The notes: generated from the letters alone by a model not told the origin. Shown: positions 1 through 9,127, numbered from the stretch's first letter. The stretch: DNA of 64,000 nucleotides from JACCTU01 sp963769665 (GCA_963769665.1 CAVYMQ010000003.1:1488001-1552000); one strand, 5' to 3'. Numbers and translations are program-made.

Positions 1-747
1 ATTCGTCGCGCCTCGCTCCTCTACGCCGACGGCAGCCTCGATGACGCGCGCCGGATCTTCGAGCGCTACGGCTCGCCCGAAGCCAGGATCGGGGCCGCGT
101 TCGCGTCGTGGCCCGACACGATGCCCGCACTCGAGGCGCTGCCCCAGTCGAACTCCGCCGTCCGCCTCCACGAGGGCATCGTGCTCGCGACGACGGGTGC
201 CGAGCGCGCGGCCCGCACCGAGCTCGAGGCGGCCGCACGGCTCCAGCCGGACACCCCATACGCCGTGCGCGCGGACGACTTCCTCCACCCGAAGCTTGCG
301 CCCGGGCTCCCGCTGTTCGTTCCGAGCGAGCCGTTCCCACCGGCGCTGGCGCACCGCTCCCCGAGCAACCAGCTCGCGCTCCTCGCGCTCCTCCGGACGA
401 AGTCGGCGAGGCTGCACTACGGCTCGGCCCTGCAGAGGATCGGCAGGCCGGTGTCCGCGAGGCGGATCTTCGACGGCGCGGTGAGGAGCGCTCCCGACGA
501 CCCGGAGACGCTCACGGCCGCCGCGGTGTCGCGGTTCGACAAGGACGAGCCGGCAGCAGCCTTCTCGCGCCTCGGCCCGCTGGCCCGGCGCTTCCCGCGC
601 GCCCAGACCGTGCGGTTCCACCTCGGCCTGCTGCTGGTGTGGATCGACGACGCGGAGGGCGCGAAGCGCCAGCTTCGTCAGGTGCGTGCGCTCGGCCCGG
701 AAACCCGCCTGGGGCGGGAAGCGAAGCGCTTTCTCGACCGTCTCTAG
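1..747 (+). CDS. TPR-repeat protein, C-terminal part (5' end outside window)
   Basis: The frame is open from the first base of the window, so the N-terminus is missing. The visible 248 residues are alpha-helical and rich in Ala, Leu and Arg, with TPR-like pairs of helices (for example around LLYADGSLDDARRIFERYG and LGLLLVWIDDAEGAKRQLRQV). Such proteins act as protein-protein scaffolds. No catalytic motif or membrane segment is seen in this part. The gene ends 168 bp before the sigma factor gene, which has its own promoter. The exact role cannot be told; secretory or cell-envelope TPR scaffolds are possible. Confidence 0.7.
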   Translation: MRRASLLYADGSLDDARRIFERYGSPEARIGAAFASWPDTMPALEALPQSNSAVRLHEGIVLATTGAERAARTELEAAARLQPDTPYAVRADDFLHPKLAPGLPLFVPSEPFPPALAHRSPSNQLALLALLRTKSARLHYGSALQRIGRPVSARRIFDGAVRSAPDDPETLTAAAVSRFDKDEPAAAFSRLGPLARRFPRAQTVRFHLGLLLVWIDDAEGAKRQLRQVRALGPETRLGREAKRFLDRL

Positions 748-839
748 GGGTATGGGTCCAAGAGGCAGGAAAAGATGAGCCGAACGGCCTATGGCGGCCG
801 TCCGCAGGCTCAGGCACACTTCCGCCGCCACCGAGGACA

Positions 840-867
840 TTGACTCTGTCCGACTTGGCCGTATGGT
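840..867 (+). promoter_or_regulatory. Predicted promoter of the sigma factor gene
   Basis: A -35 TTGACT at 840-845 and a -10 TATGGT at 862-867 are separated by 16 bp. Transcription would start near 874, giving a leader of about 40 nt that carries the strong ribosome site GGAGGGGG at 905-912. The position fits the downstream gene; the assignment rests on motif match only. Confidence 0.55.
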
Positions 868-915
868 GAAGGTGAGGGTGGGTTGGTCATGCAGCACGGG
901 CCTTGGAGGGGGAAC

Positions 916-2007
916 GTGAGCGAAACGGCGACGGTGATTCCGGGGACGGAGCTGAACGTCGAGGCGATGCTCGCCACCGACGAGGCGAAGGCCCTGCTGG
1001 AGGCAGGCAAGGTGGCCGGGTCGCTCACGGCGGAGGAGATCGCGCTCGCCCTCGTCGAGCTCGACCTCGAGCCCGGCGTGCTCGACGCGTTCTTCGAGAC
1101 GCTCGAGAGCCTCGAGATCTCGGTCGTCGACGGGGCCGCCGTGGAGGAGGAAGAGGTTGCTGCGCCGGTCGAGCGCGAGATCTCGACCGACTCGCTGCAG
1201 CTCTTCCTGAAGGACATCGGCAAGGTCGACCTGCTTACCGCGGCGCAGGAAGTCGAGCTCGCGAAGCGCATCGAGCGCGGCGACCATCGCGCGAAGCAGG
1301 AAATGGTCGAGGCGAACCTTCGGCTCGTCGTCTCGATCGCGAAGCGCTACCGCAACCAGGGGCTGCCGTTCCTCGACCTGATCCAGGAGGGGACGATCGG
1401 TCTCGTGCGCGCCGCCGAGAAGTTCGACTATCGCAAGGGCTTCAAGTTCTCAACCTACGCGACCTGGTGGATTCGCCAGGCCGTCGCGCGGGCCCTCGCG
1501 GACAAGGCGCGGACGATCCGCATGCCGGTCCACGTCGTCGAGAAGCTGAACAAGATCGCGCGCGCCGAGCGCAAGCTCCGCGCAGAGCTCGGACGCGAGC
1601 CGATGTCTTTCGAGATCGGCAAGGAGCTCGAGCTGACGACCGACGAGGTCGAGCAGATCCGCCGCAGCGCGCAGACACCGGTCTCGCTCGAGAAGCCGGT
1701 CGGCGACGAGGAGGAGTCCGAGTTCGGCCACTTCCTCACCGACGACTCGGCGCCGATGCCCGAGGAGGAGGCCGAGACCACGCTCCGCAAGGAGGCGCTC
1801 AAGAAGGTGCTCGAGATGCTCTCGCCGCGCGAGCGCCAGGTGCTGGAGCTTCGCTACGGGCTCGACGGCAAGCCGCCGCGCACGCTCGACGAGGTCGGCC
1901 GCACGTTCAACGTGACGCGCGAGCGGATCCGCCAGATCGAGAACCAGAGCCTGAAGAAGCTTCGGGCGCTGTCGGACAGCCAGACGCTCCGCGACGCTGC
2001 TGCGTAA
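916..2007 (+). CDS. sigA: Principal RNA polymerase sigma factor (RpoD/SigA)
   Basis: Primary sigma-70 factor that directs core RNA polymerase to housekeeping promoters. The 363-residue protein has a short acidic region 1.1, region 1.2 (DSLQLFLKDIGKVDLLT), region 2 with NLRLVVSIAKRY, the core-binding LDLIQEG and the -10 reading helix FSTYATWWIRQA, region 3 (MPVHVVEKLNKI), and region 4.2 with the helix-turn-helix TLDEVGRTFNVTRERIRQIE. The GTG start at 916 is chosen because GGAGGGGG lies 6 nt upstream; an in-frame ATG at 889 lacks such a site. Complete regions 1.2 to 4.2 and the RpoD-type signature separate it from alternative sigma factors. It is followed after 12 bp by the peptidase gene. Confidence 0.95.
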   Translation: MSETATVIPGTELNVEAMLATDEAKALLEAGKVAGSLTAEEIALALVELDLEPGVLDAFFETLESLEISVVDGAAVEEEEVAAPVEREISTDSLQLFLKDIGKVDLLTAAQEVELAKRIERGDHRAKQEMVEANLRLVVSIAKRYRNQGLPFLDLIQEGTIGLVRAAEKFDYRKGFKFSTYATWWIRQAVARALADKARTIRMPVHVVEKLNKIARAERKLRAELGREPMSFEIGKELELTTDEVEQIRRSAQTPVSLEKPVGDEEESEFGHFLTDDSAPMPEEEAETTLRKEALKKVLEMLSPRERQVLELRYGLDGKPPRTLDEVGRTFNVTRERIRQIENQSLKKLRALSDSQTLRDAAA

Positions 2008-2019
2008 ACTCTCGCGTCC

Positions 2020-3357
2020 GTGAACGCGACGCATCTCGACGAGCTCTACGACCTCCTGCGCATCCCCAGCGTCAGCGCTGACCCGAACCACGCTGACGAC
2101 GTCCGGCGGGCGGGGGAGTGGGTGCGCGATCTCGTGCGCTCCGCCAAGGGTGGCGAGGCGGAGCTCGTCGAGACGGACTCGCAGCCGATGGTGATCGGCG
2201 AGATTCCCGCGTCGAACGATCCCGACAAGGCGCCGACGGTGCTCGTCTACGGCCACTTCGACGTGCAGCCGCCGGCGCCGATCGACCTCTGGGACAGCGA
2301 CCCGTTCGAGCCGACGGTCAAGGACGACTGGCTCTTCGCGCGCGGCGTTGCCGATGACAAGGGCCAGCTCTACTCGATCTTGCGAGCCGCGGTCGACCTC
2401 GCGGACGAAGGCGCGCTGCCCGTGAACATCCGCGTCGCCTCGGACGGCGAGGAGGAGATCGGCGGCATGTCGATCGTCGACTGGGTGAACGCCGACGAGC
2501 GCGGCGCCGACGTGTGCGTGATCTTCGACGGCGGGATGGAGCGCCGCGACGTCCCGCAGTTCTGCACCGGCACGCGCGGGCTCGTCGCGTTCGACATGAC
2601 GGTGAAGACCGGCGCGCGCGACCTGCACTCCGGCATGTACGGGAACGCGGCGCTGAACGCGATTCACGCGCTCATGCAGGCGCTCGGCGGGATCATGCCC
2701 CGCGACGGCCGGCTCCCCGAGCCGCTGCGTCAGGGGATCATCCCCGCGTCGCCCGAGGAGCAGGAGAGCTGGAGCGCGATCCCCAGCGGCGCGGAGATGC
2801 TCGGCGAGGCAGGCGCGAGCCCGTACGACGACCGTGCCGCCGACGAGTTCTGGGTTCGCACCACCGCGGAGTCGTCCGTCGACGTGAACGGGATCCTCGG
2901 CGGCAAGCCAGGGCTCAAGAACACGACCACCGTCACCTCGGCGCAGGCGAACTTCACCGTTCGGCTCGCGCCCGGCCAGGACGTCGAGACGATTCGCAAG
3001 GCCGTCGAGCAGCTCGTCACAGAGGCCGCGCCCAAGGGCGCGGAGGTCGACATCCGTTTTGACAAGGGGACGCCGGCATCGGTCGTCGACCCGAAGTCGG
3101 CGGCCATCCAGCTCGGCTCGAAGGCGTTCGAGAAGGTCTTCGGCCGCGAGCCGCTCCTCATCCGAGGCGGCGGCACGCTCCCGATCATGGCCGCGGTGAC
3201 GGAACGTGGGATGCCCGTCGTGCTGACCGGCGTCGCGCTGCCCGAGTCGAGCGTCCACTCGCCGAACGAGAAGCTCCCCGTCGAGTACCTGACGAAGGCG
3301 TACGACGCGGCGCGCGAGCTCTACCTCGCCTTCGCCGAGCTTCCTCGCGCGAGCTAG
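2020..3357 (+). CDS. M20 family metallodipeptidase
   Basis: Zinc-dependent di/tripeptidase of the M20 (CNDP/PepV-like) family, 445 residues, cytoplasmic (no signal peptide). Metal ligands are visible in family order: H79 and D81 in YGHFDVQPP, D112 in VADDKG, the catalytic Glu in SDGEEEIGG (about 144-146), an Asp in VIFDGGM and the last His in VHSPNE. HSGMYGN marks the start of the dimerisation lid domain, and GGGTLPIM is the substrate-binding loop. The GTG start at 2020 lies 12 bp after the sigma factor stop, so the two genes may be co-transcribed. Substrate within the dipeptide range cannot be read from sequence. Confidence 0.9.
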   Translation: MNATHLDELYDLLRIPSVSADPNHADDVRRAGEWVRDLVRSAKGGEAELVETDSQPMVIGEIPASNDPDKAPTVLVYGHFDVQPPAPIDLWDSDPFEPTVKDDWLFARGVADDKGQLYSILRAAVDLADEGALPVNIRVASDGEEEIGGMSIVDWVNADERGADVCVIFDGGMERRDVPQFCTGTRGLVAFDMTVKTGARDLHSGMYGNAALNAIHALMQALGGIMPRDGRLPEPLRQGIIPASPEEQESWSAIPSGAEMLGEAGASPYDDRAADEFWVRTTAESSVDVNGILGGKPGLKNTTTVTSAQANFTVRLAPGQDVETIRKAVEQLVTEAAPKGAEVDIRFDKGTPASVVDPKSAAIQLGSKAFEKVFGREPLLIRGGGTLPIMAAVTERGMPVVLTGVALPESSVHSPNEKLPVEYLTKAYDAARELYLAFAELPRAS

Positions 3358-3358
3358 C

Positions 3359-3691
3359 TCAGCAGTCGACGAGCCACTGGTGCCCGTAGCGGCGCATCTC
3401 GTCGATCACCGGGAGCAGGCCCCGGCCCTTCTCGGTGAGCTCGTACTCGACGCGCGGCGGGCGCTCCGGATAGCTCGTGCGGAGGAGGATCCCGCCCTCC
3501 TCGAGCGCCCGTAGCCGCTCGGAGAGCGTTCGCGGGGAGATCCCCGGGCAGGCTGCCTCGAGCTCGGTGAACCGGCGCGCGCCCTCCGAGAGGTCGTGCA
3601 CGAGGAGCGCCGTCCACTTCGCGCCGAGAATCTCCGTGCAGGCAGCCACTGCGCACGAGCTGGTCTCGTGGATCGGGTTCATCGTGCGCAT
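3359..3691 (-). CDS. HxlR-type winged-helix transcriptional regulator
   Basis: Small (110 aa) DNA-binding regulator of the HxlR/DUF24 family. The family pattern is clear: an N-terminal Cys pair in SSCAVAACTEILGAKWTALLVHDL, the recognition region PGISPRTLSERLRALEEGGIL, the wing RVEYELTEKGRGLLPVI and a C-terminal helix. The N-terminal Cys residues suggest redox or electrophile sensing as in several HxlR proteins (family knowledge). The Met at 3691 is preferred over the upstream in-frame start at 3718 because a TATATT -10-like hexamer lies between them, just upstream, which would give a nearly leaderless mRNA. It is convergent with the dipeptidase gene, with 1 bp between stops. Confidence 0.85.
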   Translation of the reverse strand: MRTMNPIHETSSCAVAACTEILGAKWTALLVHDLSEGARRFTELEAACPGISPRTLSERLRALEEGGILLRTSYPERPPRVEYELTEKGRGLLPVIDEMRRYGHQWLVDC

Positions 3692-3731
3692 CGCTACACG
3701 GAATATAGCGACCCGCACGTCTGAGGAGTGA

Positions 3732-3827
3732 TGGAAATCGCGACGCCAGCGGCCGCGAAGCGGCCGCCTTTAGGGGTCTTCGCGAGTCGCGGATCCGCGT
3801 GAGCGGATTCGCGGCTTTCGCAACTAG
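3732..3827 (-). repeat. Double-hairpin intergenic element, copy 1
   Basis: A 96-bp sequence that recurs ungapped at 20309-20404 with 85 of 96 identical positions. It holds two palindromes: GCGGCCGC-3 nt-GCGGCCGC, which is perfect, and GCGGATCCGCG facing CGCGAATCCGC, which has one mismatch. Loops differ between copies while stems are kept. In both copies the element begins at the stop codon of a minus-strand gene (here phoU) and extends downstream, so it could act as a 3' structure or terminator, or be a REP-like dispersed repeat. Confidence 0.8.
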
Positions 3828-4492
3828 TCGGAGTGAGAGGCGTCCGTGAACTCGCGGAACTCGCCGGAGACGAGGTAGGCCGTGCGCTCCCCGATGTCGA
3901 CCGCGTGGTCGCCGATCCGCTCGAAGCACCGCGAGACGATGATCATCCGCAGGCCCCACTCGTGGAGCTTCGGGTCGCGCCCGAACGAGAGCACCTGCTG
4001 GACGAAGCGCCGGTTCGCGCGGTCGATCAGCTCGTCGAGGTCGACGAGCGTCTCGGCCTGCTCGAGATTCCGTGAGGCGAACGAGTCGAGAGCGACGCGG
4101 ATCATCTCCTCGGCGCGCGTCCCCATCTCCTGGAAGACGTCGACGAACATGCGGTCGGGCGCGACGGGCGGCGCGAGCTTCACCAACTTCGCGATCGTCA
4201 CGCAGTAGTCGCCGATCCGTTCGAGGTGCAGGTTGACGTGGAGCATCGACAGGACGAGCCGCAGGTCGGACGCGACAGGGGTCTGCCGTGCGAGGAGCTC
4301 TTGGACGCCTTCCTCGACCGCGAGGTAGCGCGTGTCGATCTCGTCGTCGAACGCGATCACCTCGTCGGCCAGCTCCTCGTCCTGCTGTACGAGGGCGTTC
4401 AGCGCGCCTCGCAGAGAACGAAGCACGAGCGTGCCCTCTTCGTGCAGCGACGATTCGAGGTGGTCGAGATCTTCTTGAAAGCCGACCCTCAT
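3824..4492 (-). CDS. phoU: Phosphate signalling regulator PhoU
   Basis: Negative regulator that links Pst transport to the phosphate two-component system. The 222-residue all-helical protein shows two PhoU repeats, each with a metal-binding signature: LHVNLHLERIGDYCVTIAK in the first and IIVSRCFERIGDHAVDIGERTAY in the second. Length matches the family. Its start overlaps the pstB stop by 4 bp (ATGA), so it is translationally coupled as the last gene of pstSCAB-phoU. The 96-bp double-hairpin element begins at its stop codon. Confidence 0.95.
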   Translation of the reverse strand: MRVGFQEDLDHLESSLHEEGTLVLRSLRGALNALVQQDEELADEVIAFDDEIDTRYLAVEEGVQELLARQTPVASDLRLVLSMLHVNLHLERIGDYCVTIAKLVKLAPPVAPDRMFVDVFQEMGTRAEEMIRVALDSFASRNLEQAETLVDLDELIDRANRRFVQQVLSFGRDPKLHEWGLRMIIVSRCFERIGDHAVDIGERTAYLVSGEFREFTDASHSD

Positions 4493-5328
4493 CCGAACCT
4501 CCCCGTGACGTAGTCCTCAGTCCGCTTGTCGCTCGGCTGCGTGAAGATCTTCGAAGTCTCGTCGTACTCGACGAGGATTCCCGTGCGATCACCCTCCGGA
4601 GCGACATTTACTGAGAAAAATGCCGTCATGTCGGCGACGCGGGCGGCCTGCTGCATGTTGTGCGTGACGATCAGGATCGTGAAGTCGCGCTTGAGCTCGT
4701 GCATCAGGTCCTCGATCCGCGTCGTCGCGATCGGGTCGAGCGCGGACGCCGGCTCGTCCATCAGGATCACCTCAGGCTCCGTGGCGAGAGCGCGCGCGAT
4801 GCAGAGGCGCTGCTGTTGCCCACCCGAGAGCCCGAGCGCGTTCTTCCTCAATCGGTCCTTGACCTCGTCCCAGAGCGCGGCTCGCTTCAACGCTTCCTCG
4901 ACGCGTTCGTCGAGGCCGTTCCTCCACCCGAGCACTCGCGGTCCGAACGCGACGTTGTCGTAGATCGACTTCGGGAAGGGGTTCGGCTTCTGGAAGACCA
5001 TCCCGATCTGCTTCCTCACCTCGACGGAGTCGACGTCCTTTCCGTAGAGATCCTCGCCGTGGTACAGCACCTTGCCATGGACCTTGGCGTTGGGGATCAG
5101 GTCGTTCATCCGGTTGAAGACGCGGATGAACGTGCTCTTGCCGCACCCTGACGGTCCGATGATCGCAGTCACCTGCTTCTCGTAGATCGGGAGCGTCACG
5201 TCCTGAACGGCGAGGTTCCCGTCGTACGAAACGCCGACGTTCTGCACGTCGAACACCGCGGCGCCTCGCGTCGTGGACTCGCGCTGCAGGTCGCCGGCGA
5301 TCTTGACGGGCGCATCGGTCACGCTCAT
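4489..5328 (-). CDS. pstB: Phosphate ABC transporter ATP-binding protein PstB
   Basis: ATPase of the high-affinity phosphate importer. The 279-residue protein carries the Walker A GPSGCGKST (58-66), a Q-loop FQKPNPFPKSI, the ABC signature LSGGQQQRL, Walker B VILMDEP, the D-loop SALDP and the switch His in VTHN. These sequences are characteristic of PstB rather than ABC ATPases in general. The ATG at 5328 shares its A with the stop of pstA (TGATG), showing tight coupling; a GTG one codon upstream is also possible. Confidence 0.97.
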   Translation of the reverse strand: MSVTDAPVKIAGDLQRESTTRGAAVFDVQNVGVSYDGNLAVQDVTLPIYEKQVTAIIGPSGCGKSTFIRVFNRMNDLIPNAKVHGKVLYHGEDLYGKDVDSVEVRKQIGMVFQKPNPFPKSIYDNVAFGPRVLGWRNGLDERVEEALKRAALWDEVKDRLRKNALGLSGGQQQRLCIARALATEPEVILMDEPASALDPIATTRIEDLMHELKRDFTILIVTHNMQQAARVADMTAFFSVNVAPEGDRTGILVEYDETSKIFTQPSDKRTEDYVTGRFG

Positions 5329-6194
5329 CACCACCTCCTCTGGTAGCGGTTCCGGAGCCAGATCGCGACGGCGTTCAGGCTCAGCAGGATGCCGAGCAAC
5401 ACGATGATCGCGGCCGCCGCGAGCGAGCGGAACTCCTCCTGAGGGAGACGCACCCACTGGTAGATCTGGATCGGCAGGGCCGTGAAGGGCCCGAGGACAG
5501 TGGGGTCGAACGCGACGTAGGTCACCGCGCCGACCATGATCAGGGGCGCGGTCTCGCCGATGCCACGCGAGACCGACAGGATCGAGCCCGTCGCAATCCC
5601 GGGGAGCGCGGCGGGGAGCACCTGTCGAGACGTCACCTGCCACTGGGTCGCCCCGAGCGCGTAGCCACCCTGTCGGATCGTGTCGGGAACGGCACGCAGC
5701 GCCTCGCGCGAGGCGATGATCATGTTCGGCAGGACGAGCAGGGTGAGGATCAGCGCGCCCGCGAGCAGCACCTGGCCGAGCCCCATCCCCCGCACGACGA
5801 ACGCGAGGCCGAGGATCCCGTAGACGATTGACGGCACCGCGGCGAGGTTCTGGATGTTCAGCTCGAGCAGTCGGTTGTACCAGCGCTTGCGATCCGCGTA
5901 CTCCTCGAGATAGATCGCCGTGCCGACGCCGATCGGCACCGTGAAGACGATCACCATGAGCCCGAGGTAGATCGTCGCCAGGATCGCCGGCCTCGCGCCC
6001 GCGATCGCCGGGTCGATCGACGGTGGGTTCGTGAAGAGGGTCCAGTCGACGTACGCCCAGCCCTTCCGGAAGACGTCGACGAGCAGCGTCACCAGTGTGA
6101 CGAAGCCCACGATCAGCGACAGGAGCAGGACTCCCTTGAACGCAGCGCCCTTGATGTCCCGTCCGCGGCGCTTCAGGCTCACGGTCTCGGTCAC
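5328..6194 (-). CDS. pstA: Phosphate ABC transporter permease PstA
   Basis: Membrane subunit of the phosphate importer, 288 residues with six hydrophobic spans. The cytoplasmic EAA loop that contacts PstB is visible around ASREALRAVPDTIRQGGYALGATQW. The periplasmic-side sequence IYLEEYAD and the end motif SRGIGETAPLIMVGA are typical of PstA. It overlaps pstC by 4 bp at its start and pstB by 1 bp at its end. An N-terminal basic stretch (LKRRGRDIKG) lies on the inside. Confidence 0.95.
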   Translation of the reverse strand: MTETVSLKRRGRDIKGAAFKGVLLLSLIVGFVTLVTLLVDVFRKGWAYVDWTLFTNPPSIDPAIAGARPAILATIYLGLMVIVFTVPIGVGTAIYLEEYADRKRWYNRLLELNIQNLAAVPSIVYGILGLAFVVRGMGLGQVLLAGALILTLLVLPNMIIASREALRAVPDTIRQGGYALGATQWQVTSRQVLPAALPGIATGSILSVSRGIGETAPLIMVGAVTYVAFDPTVLGPFTALPIQIYQWVRLPQEEFRSLAAAAIIVLLGILLSLNAVAIWLRNRYQRRW

Positions 6195-7114
6195 TCGTAC
6201 TCCTCCCGGAAGCGCTCGACGAGCCGGATCGCGATCACGTTCAGGATCAGCGTCATCACGAACAGCGTCGCGCCGACCGCGAAGATCGTCTTGTACTCCA
6301 CCGACCCGGTCGGCACGTCGCCCGCCCCGGTCGCGGCGATGAACGCGGACATCGTCTCGACGGCCGCACGCGGGTCGAAGGTGAGGTTCGGCTGCTGACC
6401 GGCTGCGACGAGCACGATCATCGTCTCGCCGACTGCGCGGGAGATGCCGAGCACGAACGACGCGGTGACTCCGGAGATCGCCGCCGGCACCACGATGCGG
6501 GTTGCCACTTCCCGCCGGGTTGCGCCGAGTGCGAATGCGCCGTCACGAAGGTCGCGGGGAACCGCGGCCATCGCGTCCTCCGAGAGCGAGGCGACGGTGG
6601 GGAGGATCATCACGCCCATCACGAGTCCGGCGGAGAGCACGTTGAAGATGTCGACACCGATTCCCAGGTCACGAAGGAGCGGTGTGAAGAACGTCAGCGC
6701 GAAGTATCCGTAGACGATCGTCGGAATTCCGGCGAGCAGCTCGAGCATGGGCTTCAAGATGCTGCGCATGCGCGCACCGGCGTACTCGCTGAGGTAGATC
6801 GCCGACCCGAGCCCGAGCGGAATCGCGACCAGCACCGCCCAGAACGTCACCGCGAGCGTCCCGACGACGAGCGGGACGACGCCGAACAGCGCCGGCTCGA
6901 AGAGCGGAGCCCACTCGGTCCCCGTCAGGAAGTCGACGATCGAGACCTCCTGGAAGAACTCGAACGCCGGGATGAACAGCGCGGCGATGATCCCGACCGT
7001 CGTCGCGACGGAGATGAGCGCGCACAAGCCGAGGAGCCCCTTGATCAGGAGCTCCCCGTACCTGACGCGACTCGACTGGAGCCGCGAGGGCGCCGCCTCG
7101 GCGCGAACGCTCAA
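6191..7114 (-). CDS. pstC: Phosphate ABC transporter permease PstC
   Basis: Second membrane subunit of the Pst importer, 307 residues with six predicted spans. The EAA loop is seen near SEDAMAAVPRDLRDGAFALGATR, and the family motif SRAVGETMIVLVAAGQQPN follows. IYLSEYAG corresponds to the conserved periplasmic loop. The start overlaps the pstS stop by 4 bp. It works as a heterodimer with PstA (family knowledge). Confidence 0.95.
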   Translation of the reverse strand: MSVRAEAAPSRLQSSRVRYGELLIKGLLGLCALISVATTVGIIAALFIPAFEFFQEVSIVDFLTGTEWAPLFEPALFGVVPLVVGTLAVTFWAVLVAIPLGLGSAIYLSEYAGARMRSILKPMLELLAGIPTIVYGYFALTFFTPLLRDLGIGVDIFNVLSAGLVMGVMILPTVASLSEDAMAAVPRDLRDGAFALGATRREVATRIVVPAAISGVTASFVLGISRAVGETMIVLVAAGQQPNLTFDPRAAVETMSAFIAATGAGDVPTGSVEYKTIFAVGATLFVMTLILNVIAIRLVERFREEYE

Positions 7115-8061
7115 CCGGAGCTCGCTGCCGCCAGGTCGGCCTTCGCCTTCGTGAGCTGCTCGTCGGTCAGCGGCACGAACTGCGCCGCCTCGGCGATGTC
7201 CTGCTCGTTGTCGAGGATGAACTCGACGAACGCGTGCACCTCGGGTCGATCGAACGAGTCCTTCTTGGCGTAGATGAAGAGCGGGCGCGAAAGCGGCTTG
7301 TACGTCCCATTCTGCGCAGTCTCGACTGAGGGCGCCACGCAGCCGTCGCCGTCGTCGATCGCGACGGCCTTCAGTGCGTCCTTGTTCTGCTCGTAGTACG
7401 AGAGCCCGAAGTAGCCGAGCGCACCTTCGTCGCCCGACACACCCTGCACGGTCACGTTGTCGTCCTCCGTCGCAGAGTAATCAGAGCGACTGCGACCTTC
7501 TTCGCCGTTGATCGCGTCGGTGAAGTAGTCGAACGTCCCGGAGTCGGTGCCGGCGCCGTAAAGCTTCATCGTGACGTCGGGGAACGACGGATCCACATCC
7601 CGCCACGACTCCACCTTGGAGCCGGTATCCCAGATCTTCCTGAGCTGCGCAACGGTGAGGCAATCGACCCAGTCGTTCTCGGGGTTCACAACCACGGTCA
7701 GCGCATCGTTGGCGATCTGGAACTCGACGTGCTCGATGCCCTTTGCCGCGCACGCCGCGCTCTCTTCGTCCTTGATCGCGCGCGAGGCATTCGAGAGGTC
7801 GGTCTCGCCGGTGCAGAAGCGCTCGAACCCACCGCCGGTGCCCGACACGCCGACAGTGATCTGAACATCCGGGTGCACGCCACGGAATTGCTCTGCCGCC
7901 GCCGTCGTGTACGGGCCGACCGTGCTCGAGCCGTCCGCCTGGATCCGGCCGGAGAGATCGCTGTCGACGGCCGCGCCGCCGTTGTCGTCGCCGCCGCCGC
8001 CGCGGTCACCGCCACAGCCGGCGAGGAGCAACGCGAGCGAGAGCAGGGCGAATCGCCGCAT
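7111..8061 (-). CDS. pstS: Phosphate-binding lipoprotein PstS
   Basis: Extracytoplasmic phosphate receptor of the Pst importer, 316 residues. The N-terminus is a lipoprotein signal with lipobox LLAGC (Cys16), followed by a Gly/Asp-rich linker. Phosphate-contacting loops are recognisable: DGSSTVGP, SGTGGGF, SNASRAI and GTDSGTFDYF. First gene of pstSCAB-phoU; a PHO box lies 47-77 bp upstream of its start, so induction by phosphate starvation through PhoP is expected. A second PstS encoded at 11497-12429 has no lipobox. Confidence 0.95.
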   Translation of the reverse strand: MRRFALLSLALLLAGCGGDRGGGGDDNGGAAVDSDLSGRIQADGSSTVGPYTTAAAEQFRGVHPDVQITVGVSGTGGGFERFCTGETDLSNASRAIKDEESAACAAKGIEHVEFQIANDALTVVVNPENDWVDCLTVAQLRKIWDTGSKVESWRDVDPSFPDVTMKLYGAGTDSGTFDYFTDAINGEEGRSRSDYSATEDDNVTVQGVSGDEGALGYFGLSYYEQNKDALKAVAIDDGDGCVAPSVETAQNGTYKPLSRPLFIYAKKDSFDRPEVHAFVEFILDNEQDIAEAAQFVPLTDEQLTKAKADLAAASSG

Positions 8062-8107
8062 CGCGGCCAGTGTTCCCGCCCGAGCCTGAGGCGTGGGTCG
8101 CAGGGCC

Positions 8108-8138
8108 GTGAACGTCTGGTGACTTTCTGGTGAACGGC
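8108..8138 (-). promoter_or_regulatory. PHO box upstream of pstS
   Basis: Three direct repeats with exact 11-bp spacing start at 8108 (GTGAACGTCTG), 8119 (GTGACTTTCTG) and 8130 (GTGAACGGC). On the minus strand they read GTTCACC-N4 units, the form bound by actinobacterial PhoP (established from Streptomyces). The box overlaps the stop codon of pit and precedes pstS, so it most likely serves the pst operon. Confidence 0.85.
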
Positions 8139-9127
8139 TAGAACAGGGCTTCGATCGGCCAGAACAGCAGGCCCGCGACGATCGCCGCGGCCGGGATCGT
8201 CAGCACCCAGGCGACGACGATGTTGCCTGCGACGCCCCAGCGGACGGCGGAGAAGCGCTTCGTCGCACCCGCGCCGATCACGGCCCCGGAGATGCACTGC
8301 GTCGTCGAGACCGGGAAGCCGGCGTGCGTGGCGGCGTAGAGCACCGTGCCGGCCGAGACCTGCGAGGCGAACCCGTCCACGGGCTCCATGTTGAACACGC
8401 GCTGGCCGAGCGTCCGCATGATCCTCCACCCACCGACATACGTTCCCGCTGCGATCGCCAGCCCCGCAGCGACCTTCACCCAGGTCGGGATGTAGAACTC
8501 GTCGATCGAGCCGTTCACGAAGAGCGCGAGCGCGATCACGCCCATCGTCTTCTGCGCGTCGTTCGCGCCGTGCGTGAACGCGAACCAGGTCCCCGAGAGC
8601 ATCTGCCCGTAGCGGAAGCCCCGGTTGGCGGCCCCCGGCGTGATCCACACGAACATCCAGTACAAGACGAGCAGCAGCAGGAACGCGCCGAGGAACCCGA
8701 GAATCGGCGATGCGATGCCGGGGATCACGACCTTGTCCAGAAGACCGTGCCACTCCACGCCCGCGGTACCCGACTGGACGAGCGCCGCGCCGATCAGCCC
8801 GCCGAACAGCGCGTGCGACGAGCTCGACGGCAGCCCGAGGTACCAGGTGAACATGTTCCAGCTGATCGCTCCGATCAGCGCCGCAAGGATCGTTTCCTGC
8901 GTTGCGAGCCCCGTGTCGATGATCCCCTGGCCGACCGTCTTCGCGACGGCGGTCGTGACGAACGCACCTGCGAGGTTTGCGAGCGCAGCGACCGTGACTG
9001 CCTGCCGAGGCGTGAGCGCGCGTGTCGAGACCGACGTCGCGACCGCGTTCGCGGTGTCGTGGAACCCGTTCGTGAAGTCGAACGCAAGCGCCGTCAAGAT
9101 GACGACGACGAGAAGCAGGTCCTCCAC
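8138..9127 (-). CDS. pit: Low-affinity inorganic phosphate transporter, PiT family
   Basis: Ion-coupled phosphate permease, 329 residues, about ten hydrophobic spans. Both PiT signatures are present: FTNGFHDTANAVATSV near the N-terminus and FTHGANDAQKTMGVIAL in the second half, the two inverted repeats that form the transport path. PVSTTQCISGAVIGAG near the end is also typical. It follows the DUF47 gene with a 1-bp overlap, the usual pairing for PiT transporters. A PHO box precedes this pair, unlike the classical constitutive Pit of enterobacteria. Confidence 0.93.
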   Translation of the reverse strand: MEDLLLVVVILTALAFDFTNGFHDTANAVATSVSTRALTPRQAVTVAALANLAGAFVTTAVAKTVGQGIIDTGLATQETILAALIGAISWNMFTWYLGLPSSSSHALFGGLIGAALVQSGTAGVEWHGLLDKVVIPGIASPILGFLGAFLLLLVLYWMFVWITPGAANRGFRYGQMLSGTWFAFTHGANDAQKTMGVIALALFVNGSIDEFYIPTWVKVAAGLAIAAGTYVGGWRIMRTLGQRVFNMEPVDGFASQVSAGTVLYAATHAGFPVSTTQCISGAVIGAGATKRFSAVRWGVAGNIVVAWVLTIPAAAIVAGLLFWPIEALF